A stretch of 6,069 nucleotides of DNA from Lentzea sp. Its GTDB lineage: Bacteria > Actinomycetota > Actinomycetes > Mycobacteriales > Pseudonocardiaceae. A model generated the notes under the pieces. The model was not told the origin of the DNA. It made no database searches and was given only the letters and a program-made list of their open reading frames with translations. Of the stretch, positions 1 through 5,409 are shown in pieces. The translations under genes were made by a program, and so were the position numbers. The stretch spans positions 1 to 6,069 of the forward strand of contig JASLAV010000032.1 of NCBI GenBank assembly GCA_030146905.1, read 5' to 3'. Positions within the stretch are counted from its first letter, which is position 1, and each line of letters starts with the position of its first letter.

Positions 1-419
1 CCGCAGACGACCCGACAGCCGAGGCCTCGATCGGCGGCCTGGTCCGCGACGCGACCGCACACGTGTCGACTCTGGTCAGAGCGGAGGTCGAGCTCGCCAA
101 GGGCGAGATCACGGCCGAGATCAAGAAGGGCGTGAAGGGCAGCGTCTTCTTCATCGTCGCGCTGACGGTGCTGTGCTTCAGCCTGTTCTTCCTGTTCATG
201 ACGCTCGGCTTCGGCTTCGCCGAATGGTTCGGCTGGGGCTACTGGGCGGGCTTCGGGCTCGTCTTCGTCGTCATGCTGCTGACCGCCGTGCTGTTCGCGT
301 TCCTCGGCTACCGCAAGGTGCGCAAGCTCAGGGCACCGGAGAAGTCGATCGCGGCCGCGAAGGACACCGTCGCTGCTCTGACCCACCGCGACGCCAAGAG
401 CAGGGGCGGCGACAACTGA
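1..419 (+). CDS. Holin-X type (phage holin family) membrane protein, 5' end missing
   Basis: This is the 3' portion of a small integral membrane protein; the frame is open from base 3 to the TGA at 417-419, giving 138 visible residues. An amphipathic charged segment (visible residues about 12-45, with LVRAEVELAKGEI) precedes two hydrophobic helices at about 47-70 and 81-102, and the tail is basic and hydrophilic. This is the layout of the actinobacterial Holin-X / holin superfamily III proteins, which are chromosomal and not tied to prophages despite the name. A GTG at 63 could be called as a start, but the upstream in-frame residues (SIGGLVRDATAHV) fit the family's N-terminal helix, so the true start lies before base 1. 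It overlaps the next gene by 4 bp, suggesting a shared transcript and translational coupling. The biochemical role is unknown; Rv3669 is the positional counterpart in M. tuberculosis. Confidence 0.85.
   Translation, partial: ADDPTAEASIGGLVRDATAHVSTLVRAEVELAKGEITAEIKKGVKGSVFFIVALTVLCFSLFFLFMTLGFGFAEWFGWGYWAGFGLVFVVMLLTAVLFAFLGYRKVRKLRAPEKSIAAAKDTVAALTHRDAKSRGGDN
402..406 (+). promoter_or_regulatory. Shine-Dalgarno supporting a CTG start of the hydrolase
   Basis: AGGGG lies inside the last codons of the holin gene, 9 nt before the CTG at 416-418 and 33 nt before the GTG at 440. Only the CTG is at a normal distance, so this site decides for the non-standard start if it is used. No purine-rich site precedes GTG 440 or GTG 443. 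Confidence 0.45.
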
Positions 420-1333
420 GCCGCGCACCCGACCCGTCGGTGGTGCGGGTCGCGGGGCCGTGGACGCACCGCGACGTCTCGGCCAACGGCATCCGCCTGC
501 ACGTCGCGGAACTCGGCGAGGGACCGCTCGTGCTGCTGCTGCACGGGTTCCCCGAGTTCTGGTGGTCGTGGCGGCACCAGCTGACGGCACTGGCCGAGGC
601 CGGGTACCGCGCGGTCGCCGTCGACCTGCGCGGGTACGGCGACTCGGACAAACCCCCGCGCGGCTACGACGGCTTCACGCTCGCGGGTGACATCGCGGGC
701 CTGGTCAAGGCGCTCGGCGCCCAGCGCGCCCACCTCGTCGGTCACGCGTGGGGCGGCGCCACGGCCTGGACGGTCGGCGCCATCCACCCGCGCCTGGTCT
801 CCTCGGTCTCCGTGCTGGCCGCGCCGCACCCGCTCGCGATGCGCCGCGCGTTCCGCAGGCACCCCCGCGTGAACTCGCACGTGCTGCGCTTCCAGCTGCC
901 GATCTACCCGGAACGCTGGCTGACCGGCGAGAACGCCCTGCAGGTCGCGAAGCTGCTCTCGGCGTGGTCCGGTCCCAAGTGGCGGTCGGCACCTGAGTTC
1001 GACGAGGTCATCCGCCGCTGCCGCCAGGCCATGACGGTGCCCGGCGTCGCCCACAGCGCGATGGAGTACTACCGCTGGGCGGTGCGCTCGCAGGTCCGCA
1101 GCGACGGTCGCCGGTTCACCGAGGCCGTCGACAAGCCGATGCAGGTGCCCGTGCTGCAGATCCACGGCGCGCTGGACCCGATCACCCTGGAGGCCTCGGC
1201 GCGCGACTCGCTGCCGTGGCTCGGGCCGGAGTCGGAGTTCCGCTACCTGCCGGAGGTGGGGCACTTCCCGAACCAGGAGGCACCCCACACCACGAGCCGG
1301 TTGATCACCGAGTTCCTGCGGAAGTCGAGCTGA
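416..1333 (+). CDS. EphE-like alpha/beta hydrolase lacking the usual nucleophile
   Basis: A soluble alpha/beta-hydrolase-fold protein of 305 residues if started at the CTG at 416, or 297 from the GTG at 440. Visible features, numbered from CTG, are the oxyanion motif HGFPEFWWSW, the strand-loop VDLRGYGDSDKPPRGYDG typical of epoxide hydrolases, the nucleophile elbow GHAWGG, a lid region with YPERWL and EYYRW tyrosines, the acid D254 (HGALDP) and the base H283 (VGHFP). In epoxide hydrolases the elbow reads GHDWGG; here codon 746-748 is GCG, alanine (residue 111), so the canonical catalytic Asp is absent and the reaction is uncertain. No ATG/GTG/TTG with a Shine-Dalgarno is present, but AGGGG at 402-406 lies 9 nt before CTG 416, and the residues APDPS before the GTG resemble the N-terminus of EphE as I recall it. 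The gene overlaps the holin gene (CTGA) and is the positional counterpart of M. tuberculosis ephE. The family assignment is firm; start and activity are open. Confidence 0.85.
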   Translation: MSRAPDPSVVRVAGPWTHRDVSANGIRLHVAELGEGPLVLLLHGFPEFWWSWRHQLTALAEAGYRAVAVDLRGYGDSDKPPRGYDGFTLAGDIAGLVKALGAQRAHLVGHAWGGATAWTVGAIHPRLVSSVSVLAAPHPLAMRRAFRRHPRVNSHVLRFQLPIYPERWLTGENALQVAKLLSAWSGPKWRSAPEFDEVIRRCRQAMTVPGVAHSAMEYYRWAVRSQVRSDGRRFTEAVDKPMQVPVLQIHGALDPITLEASARDSLPWLGPESEFRYLPEVGHFPNQEAPHTTSRLITEFLRKSS

Positions 1334-2789
1334 ACGCCTCTTCCAGGGCCTCCGCCGGGTCGTCCGGCAGGTCGGCGGAACGCCATGCGACGTAGCCGTC
1401 CGGCCTGATCAGAGAAGCGCCCTTTTCGGACAGTCCGAACGCGTCCAGCCGGTCGAGGCGTTCGTAGCGGACACCGGCCCGGTGGGCGGCCTCCTCCCAC
1501 TGCGGGTGGTCGGCGACGAGCACCCAGCCGCGTTGGAAGAGGTCCAACGTGGACTTGCCCTGCTCGATCCACAGGTGCGGGGCACGCGTGCCCGGCTGGC
1601 CGTTCCACTGCTCGGGGAGCTGTGCGGGCGGCAGCTCCTGACCGGCGCCGAGCACGGCGGCCGAGCGGTAGAGGATTCCGTAGTGCATCGCGTTGTTGTC
1701 GTACAGCGGTGCGTCGTCCGGTTCACCGTCGCGGTTGTGGCCGTCGTTGCGCGCGAAGATCTGCTGGTGGCAGAGCAGCGCGACGGGGCGCCGTTCCGCG
1801 TCGTAGGTGTCGAGCAGCTCCGGCCGTGACTCGCCGTTCAGCACGGCCGCGAGCTTCCAGGCGAGGTTGTGCGCGTCCTCGATGCCGACGTTCGCCCCGA
1901 ACCCGCCGCGGCTGGGTGGCAACGTGTGCGCGGCGTCGCCTGCCAGGAAGACCCTGCCTTCCGAGAACCGGTCGGCGACCCACGCGCTGATCGTCCACCG
2001 GCCCGTCGTGATGATCTCGACCGGCAGGTCGTCGCGGCCGATGGCCTGGAAGATCTTCTCCCGCAGCTCGGGCTCGTCGTACTCGCGGTCGTCGAGCATC
2101 AGGACCCAGCGGCCGTCGCCGTAGGTGGTCAGGAAACCGACGCCGTCCACGACGAACTGGCCGATCCCGTCCTTGAGGTACTCGTCCAGCGGAGCGCGGA
2201 ACAGCACGCTGCGGGAGGTGTGCATGTACCCGCGCCCGCCGCGGGTGATGCCGAGCGCCTCGCGGACCGGGCTGCGGTGGCCGTCGGCCGCGACCAGGTA
2301 GTCCGCCCGGATCTCGTACGGTTCGCCGTCTCCCTGCACGAGTGCCGTGACGCCCTCGTCGTCCTGCGAGAACTCCAGCATCCGCGTGCTCATCCGGATG
2401 TCGGCGCCGAGTTCGCGGGCCTTGTCCCGCAGGAGCGGCTCCATCCTGTCCTGAGCCACGGCGACGCCCGTGGAGGGCGAGTACTCGACGTCGGACCGCT
2501 CGGACGGCGGTGACCAGAAGGTCTCCTCGAACCGTTCCCCGACCAGGCTCGCGACCCGGACCCGCCGGATGCCGAACCCCTCGGCCATCCTGCTCGGCGG
2601 CAGGTCCTCCTCCAGCCCGACCGCCCGCAGCACCTCCCCCGTCCGTGCCGTGAAGCCGACCGCCCGCGGGTGCGGTGAGCTGCCCGGATGTTTCTCCACC
2701 AACGTCACGTCCACCCCGCGCCACGCCAGGAACAACGCGGCCGACGTCCCGGCCAGCCCTCCGCCGACCACCAGCACCGAAGTCTTCAT
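1305..2789 (-). CDS. FAD-dependent monooxygenase, aromatic/polyketide hydroxylase type
   Basis: A 494-residue class A flavoprotein monooxygenase (PF01494 type) that would hydroxylate an aromatic substrate using NAD(P)H and O2; cytosolic, with no signal peptide. Visible are the N-terminal Rossmann dinucleotide motif VVGGGLAG (7-14) ending in the acidic E32, the DG motif AADGHRSPVREALG (167-180), the GD motif FLAGDAAHTLPP (281-292) followed by GFGANVGIEDAHNLAWKLA (FAD contacts), and a C-terminal thioredoxin-like domain (about 400-490) with STLDLFQRGWVLVA and RPDGYVAWR. That C-terminal pattern recalls anthracycline/angucycline hydroxylases such as RdmE/DnrF and PgaE, and some antibiotic-inactivating enzymes; the substrate cannot be read from sequence. 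The start at ATG 2789 has AAAGGAAA immediately upstream, so a longer reading six codons further upstream is unnecessary. It is divergent from the TetR gene across a shared operator region and overlaps the hydrolase 3' end by 29 bp. All cofactor motifs look intact. Confidence 0.93.
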   Translation of the reverse strand: MKTSVLVVGGGLAGTSAALFLAWRGVDVTLVEKHPGSSPHPRAVGFTARTGEVLRAVGLEEDLPPSRMAEGFGIRRVRVASLVGERFEETFWSPPSERSDVEYSPSTGVAVAQDRMEPLLRDKARELGADIRMSTRMLEFSQDDEGVTALVQGDGEPYEIRADYLVAADGHRSPVREALGITRGGRGYMHTSRSVLFRAPLDEYLKDGIGQFVVDGVGFLTTYGDGRWVLMLDDREYDEPELREKIFQAIGRDDLPVEIITTGRWTISAWVADRFSEGRVFLAGDAAHTLPPSRGGFGANVGIEDAHNLAWKLAAVLNGESRPELLDTYDAERRPVALLCHQQIFARNDGHNRDGEPDDAPLYDNNAMHYGILYRSAAVLGAGQELPPAQLPEQWNGQPGTRAPHLWIEQGKSTLDLFQRGWVLVADHPQWEEAAHRAGVRYERLDRLDAFGLSEKGASLIRPDGYVAWRSADLPDDPAEALEEAFSSTSAGTR

Positions 2790-2791
2790 CG

Positions 2792-2799
2792 TTTCCTTT
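2792..2799 (-). promoter_or_regulatory. Ribosome binding site of the monooxygenase
   Basis: On the - strand this reads AAAGGAAA, ending 2 nt before the ATG at 2789 with the AGGA core about 5 nt away. It supports the ATG giving MKTSVLVVGGG and not the upstream in-frame start that would add MYRKET. Confidence 0.6.
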
Positions 2800-2814
2800 C
2801 GATACACCGTATTG
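2800..2814. promoter_or_regulatory. Imperfect TetR operator palindrome 1
   Basis: CGATAC-ACC-GTATTG: two 6-bp arms around a 3-bp spacer, matching at 5 of 6 positions. It abuts the monooxygenase Shine-Dalgarno (2792-2799) and overlaps its nearest -10 candidate. It shares 11 of the first 12 bases of GATACA-N-CGTAT with operator 2, and the centres are 17 bp apart, so two dimers could bind side by side. Confidence 0.6.
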
Positions 2815-2816
2815 TT

Positions 2817-2831
2817 CGATACAGCGTATCG
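2817..2831. promoter_or_regulatory. Perfect-arm TetR operator palindrome 2
   Basis: CGATAC-AGC-GTATCG: both 6-bp arms are perfect reverse complements around a 3-bp spacer. It lies near the middle of the divergent region and is the strongest operator candidate for the adjacent TetR-family regulator. The heptamer CGATACA that opens both palindromes recurs inverted as TGTATCG at 2843-2849. Confidence 0.7.
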
Positions 2832-2858
2832 CAGACAGGCGATGTATCGTCCAGTCCG

Positions 2859-3569
2859 ATGCCGAACGAACTCGTGTGGGACCGCCCAGAGCCGCCCAGC
2901 AAGCCGTCACCGACCCCGCTGAGCAGGGAGTTGATCGTGAACGCCGCGATCAAGCTCGCCGACGCAGGTGGGCTCGAAGAGGTGTCGTTGCGCAAGGTCG
3001 CCGCCGAGCTGAACGCCGGCCCGATGCGCCTCTACGGCTACCTGGAGACCAAGGACGAACTGCTCGACCTCATGCTCGACGAGGTCTACGGCGAGATCGC
3101 GCTGCCGGAACCCGGCACGCAGTGGCGCACCGCCCTGACGCAGATCGCCCACGGCATCCGCGCGGCGGCGCGACGGCACCCGTGGTTCGTCGACCTGCTC
3201 GGCGGCCGCCCGCACCGCGGCCCGAACTCGCTGGCGCACATCGAGGCGTCACTGGCCACCCTCGCCGGCAAGCCGGAGTTCCCGGCCATCGACGACGTGC
3301 TCGGCGCGGTCAGCACGGTGATGGCGTTCGTCCACGGCGCGGTCCGCAACGAGATCACCGAGGCCCGCGAGGAGCAGGCCAGCGGCATGACGGAGGAGCA
3401 GTGGCAGGCGGCGTCCGGCCCCTACATGCAGCGGATGCTCGCCACGGGGAAGTTCCCGACGCTCGCCAGGGTCGTGTACGACGCCGAGCACACCAACGCC
3501 GGGGCGTGGTTCGACACCGGTCTGAGCTACGTGCTCGACGGCATCGCTACGAGGCACACCCCTGCGTAG
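2859..3569 (+). CDS. TetR/AcrR-family transcriptional regulator
   Basis: A 236-residue one-component repressor. After a Pro-rich extension (VWDRPEPPSKPSPTP, 6-20), the TetR N-terminal DNA-binding domain covers about 22-70, with the helix-turn-helix at about 43-62 (SLRKVAAELNAGPMRLYGYL) followed by the typical K/DELLDLMLD helix. The rest is an all-helical ligand-binding/dimerisation domain resembling the TetR_C_1 class. The start at ATG 2859 is the first in-frame ATG after the divergent region and keeps helix 1 (SRELIVNAAIKLADAGG) whole; the internal GTG at 2937 has a better Shine-Dalgarno (AGGGAG) but would remove part of helix 1. No Shine-Dalgarno precedes ATG 2859, so a leaderless mRNA is possible. 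It is divergent from the monooxygenase and flanked by two matching palindromes, so it probably represses both until a small ligand, perhaps the oxygenase substrate, binds. It overlaps the marP 3' end by 23 bp. Confidence 0.93.
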   Translation: MPNELVWDRPEPPSKPSPTPLSRELIVNAAIKLADAGGLEEVSLRKVAAELNAGPMRLYGYLETKDELLDLMLDEVYGEIALPEPGTQWRTALTQIAHGIRAAARRHPWFVDLLGGRPHRGPNSLAHIEASLATLAGKPEFPAIDDVLGAVSTVMAFVHGAVRNEITEAREEQASGMTEEQWQAASGPYMQRMLATGKFPTLARVVYDAEHTNAGAWFDTGLSYVLDGIATRHTPA

Positions 3570-4734
3570 AGGCACGGCGGGTCAGCGTCGGCGCCTTCTG
3601 CACCATCGACTGGACCTGCTGGGCCGTGAGCACGAACCCGGTCTCCGGGTCGTCCACCGCGGCACCGAAGACCACGCCCATCACGCGACCGTTCGGGTCG
3701 ACCAGCGGACCGCCGGAGTTGCCGGAGCGGACCTCGGCGCGAACGGTGTAGACGTCGCGCGTCACGGTCTGCGCGTCGTAGATGTCCGGGCCGCGCAGCA
3801 GCGGGATCCGTTCGCGCACACGGGCGGGCGACGCCTTGTACGGGCCGTCCAGCGGGTAGCCGAGCACGATGCCGTCCTCGCCTGGCTGCACCTCGTCCGA
3901 CCGGAACTGCAGCGGCGTGGCCTCCAGGTCCGGCACCGCCAGCACCGCGACGTCCGTGCGCGGGTCGTAGGAGACGACGGTGGCGTCGAACTGGCCGCGG
4001 CCGACCTCGACCGTCACCTCGTTGGTGCCGGCGACGACGTGCGCGTTGGTCATGACGCGTTCCGGCGCGATCACGAAGCCGGTGCCCTCCAGTGCACGGG
4101 AGCACGACGGCGCACGACCGCGGACCTTGAGCACCGAGGCCCTCAGCTTGTTCGCGACCGGTGAGCTCGCGAGCTGGCCGTCCGGCGGCTCGACCTCCTT
4201 GAGCGGCGTCCGGTTGAACGGGTCCATCGCCTGCGGGAAGCCCGAGACGTCGAAGAGCTTCTGCAGGTCACCCGACAGCACGCGGGCGGCCTGCGGCATG
4301 GTCTGGTCGACCTTGCCGAGGATCACCGACCGCTTGAGCGACGACGTCAGGTCCGGCAGGCCGACGACGGAGGTCAGCGGCAGCGCGATCATCCACGCCA
4401 CGACGAACACGACCAGGCCCTGCACGATCGCGCCCAGCGCGTTGTCCGCGCCCCGCAACGGCGACGCGTTGACGCGGGCTTTGATCGTCCTGCCGATGTA
4501 GACGCCGATCGTCTCGCCCAGCGCCACGAGCAGCACGACGACGCCGACCGCGAACACGACCTTGGTGACGACGTTCTCGAACTGGGACACCAGCAGCGGT
4601 GCGATCTGCGTGCCGAGGATGAGGCCGACGAGCACACCGACGAACGCGGGCAGCGCGACGACCATGCCCTGCCTGGCCCCTGACACCGCGGCTATCGCGG
4701 CAAGGCCCAGCACGAGCAGGTCAACCCAGTTCAA
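3547..4734 (-). CDS. marP: MarP-type membrane-anchored serine protease
   Basis: A 395-residue protein, close to the 397 of M. tuberculosis MarP (Rv3671c). The N-terminal part (1-125) is a CvpA/colicin-V-production-like membrane domain with four hydrophobic segments at about 4-20, 24-48, 56-80 and 98-122. A linker leads to an extracytoplasmic chymotrypsin-like protease domain from about residue 195. The catalytic triad is visible as H232 (TNAHVVAG), D261 (RTDVAVL) and S340 (RSGNSGGPLV). C211 (PSCSRALEGTGF) and C393 (QGCAS) sit where MarP forms its redox-sensitive disulfide. In mycobacteria MarP is needed for acid and oxidative stress survival and processes the peptidoglycan hydrolase RipA; that role is transferred by homology. 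Translation starts at TTG 4734 with GGAGG 7 nt upstream. It lies 15 bp after the NUDIX gene, third in the tlpA-nudix-marP operon; its 3' end overlaps the convergent TetR gene by 23 bp. Confidence 0.93.
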   Translation of the reverse strand: MNWVDLLVLGLAAIAAVSGARQGMVVALPAFVGVLVGLILGTQIAPLLVSQFENVVTKVVFAVGVVVLLVALGETIGVYIGRTIKARVNASPLRGADNALGAIVQGLVVFVVAWMIALPLTSVVGLPDLTSSLKRSVILGKVDQTMPQAARVLSGDLQKLFDVSGFPQAMDPFNRTPLKEVEPPDGQLASSPVANKLRASVLKVRGRAPSCSRALEGTGFVIAPERVMTNAHVVAGTNEVTVEVGRGQFDATVVSYDPRTDVAVLAVPDLEATPLQFRSDEVQPGEDGIVLGYPLDGPYKASPARVRERIPLLRGPDIYDAQTVTRDVYTVRAEVRSGNSGGPLVDPNGRVMGVVFGAAVDDPETGFVLTAQQVQSMVQKAPTLTRRASTQGCAS

Positions 4735-4741
4735 CCCAGAA

Positions 4742-4746
4742 CCTCC
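4742..4746 (-). promoter_or_regulatory. Strong ribosome binding site fixing the TTG start of marP
   Basis: GGAGG on the - strand lies in the 15-bp gap after the NUDIX stop, 7 nt before TTG 4734. It identifies the rare TTG as the start, giving MNWVDLLVLG, which begins directly with the first membrane helix as expected for the family. Confidence 0.75.
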
Positions 4747-4749
4747 GCC

Positions 4750-5409
4750 TCACTGTGTAGCGCGCAACGCTAGTTCAAGGTCGCGCACATCCGACGCATC
4801 CCACGGCTGTTCCCAGCCGCCGAGTGCGATCAGGCCGTCGATCAACCCAGCGGTGAAGCCCCACACCAGCATGCCGGGCGCGGAGAAGGCCGCTCCGACG
4901 TAACCCGCGGGGTGGCGCACGCGGAACCTGTTCGCAGGATCCGCGAGGTGCGCCACGGGCACGCGTGCGACGGCAGCGGTCTCCGCCGGGTCGACAGGCG
5001 CGACGGGGCTCGGCTGTTCCCAGTAGGCGAGCACGGGCGTGACCACGAACCCGGACACCGGCACGTACAGCTCCGGCAGCAGGGCGAGCGGTCTCACTCC
5101 TGGCTCAAGTACACCGGTCTCCTCGTAAGCCTCGCGTAATGCGGTGGCCACCGGACCGTCGTCGGTCTCGTCGGCCGCGCCACCGGGGAACGCGACCTGG
5201 CCGGGGTGCGAGCCGAGCGTGTCGGAACGGCGCAGCAGCAGCACGTCCGGCCCGTGCTCCTCGGACTCGCCGAAGAGCATCAGCACGGCCGCCTCGCGGT
5301 AGGCCCGCGTCGGCGCGCGGGGATCGCGCATGAACGTGCGTGCGTCGATCTGCTCGGTGGCCTTGGCCAGGCGCTGCATCCAGTCGGGTGGCTCTGGTGC
5401 CTCCGTCAT
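4750..5409 (-). CDS. NUDIX hydrolase, CoA diphosphatase (NudL-like) subfamily
   Basis: A 219-residue cytosolic NUDIX hydrolase. The Nudix box occupies about 76-100, ending in REAYEETGV (92-100), whose glutamates bind the catalytic metals. Directly before it is the extended UPF0035/NuCoA-type signature from LLLRRS (57-62) through HPGQVAFPGG (68-77), which marks enzymes splitting CoA or CoA derivatives into 4'-phosphopantetheine and 3',5'-ADP; the exact substrate is inferred. The spacing between FPGG and the REXXEE core matches E. coli NudL (YeaB), as I recall it; the first Glu of the general Nudix pattern is replaced by Asp, which I do not consider inactivating in this subfamily. ATG 5409 overlaps the tlpA stop as ATGA, with GGAGAAGG upstream, indicating translational coupling. 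It is the positional counterpart of Rv3672c. Confidence 0.93.
   Translation of the reverse strand: MTEAPEPPDWMQRLAKATEQIDARTFMRDPRAPTRAYREAAVLMLFGESEEHGPDVLLLRRSDTLGSHPGQVAFPGGAADETDDGPVATALREAYEETGVLEPGVRPLALLPELYVPVSGFVVTPVLAYWEQPSPVAPVDPAETAAVARVPVAHLADPANRFRVRHPAGYVGAAFSAPGMLVWGFTAGLIDGLIALGGWEQPWDASDVRDLELALRATQ

Larger units (their letters stand above)
2790..2858. promoter_or_regulatory. Divergent promoter/operator region between monooxygenase and TetR genes
   Basis: This is the only substantial non-coding stretch inside the window (69 bp) and must hold both promoters. It contains two 15-bp inverted repeats at 2800-2814 and 2817-2831 and a further half-site at 2843-2849. TANNNT-type -10 candidates are TACGGT (- strand, 2811-2806) and TACGCT (- strand, 2828-2823) for the monooxygenase, and TATCGT (+ strand, 2845-2850) for the regulator. 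I find no good -35 match for any of them. All candidates overlap the repeats, as expected if TetR binding blocks RNA polymerase in both directions. The exact promoters are inference. Confidence 0.7.

Noticed and set aside
63..419. GTG at 63 as the start of the holin-family gene
   Set aside because: The frame is open to the window edge and the upstream residues fit the family's N-terminal helix, so the gene is better treated as truncated by the window.
1..419. Prophage remnant suggested by the holin family name
   Set aside because: The Holin-X family is a chromosomal actinobacterial family in a conserved housekeeping context; no other phage gene or attachment site is visible.
308..1288. Long 326-codon open frame on the - strand opposite the hydrolase
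   Set aside because: Arg/Ala/Gly-rich low-information translation typical of antisense frames in high-GC coding DNA; the + strand frame carries clear alpha/beta hydrolase motifs.
1354..1368. Hairpin GCCGG-N5-CCGGC just after the hydrolase stop as a terminator
   Set aside because: The stem is only 5 bp, no T-run follows, and the site lies within monooxygenase coding sequence; such short GC hairpins are common at this base composition.
1869..2513. 214-codon + strand frame opposite the monooxygenase
   Set aside because: Antisense shadow with no recognisable domain and no ribosome binding site.
1723..2910. 395-codon - strand frame overlapping the monooxygenase
   Set aside because: It is a shifted reading of the monooxygenase with Arg/Gly-rich nonsense composition; the other frame contains all FAD motifs.
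2675..3751. 358-codon + strand frame spanning the divergent region and TetR gene
   Set aside because: It runs through the operator region and is Arg/Pro-rich out-of-frame translation; the TetR frame has a full DNA-binding domain.
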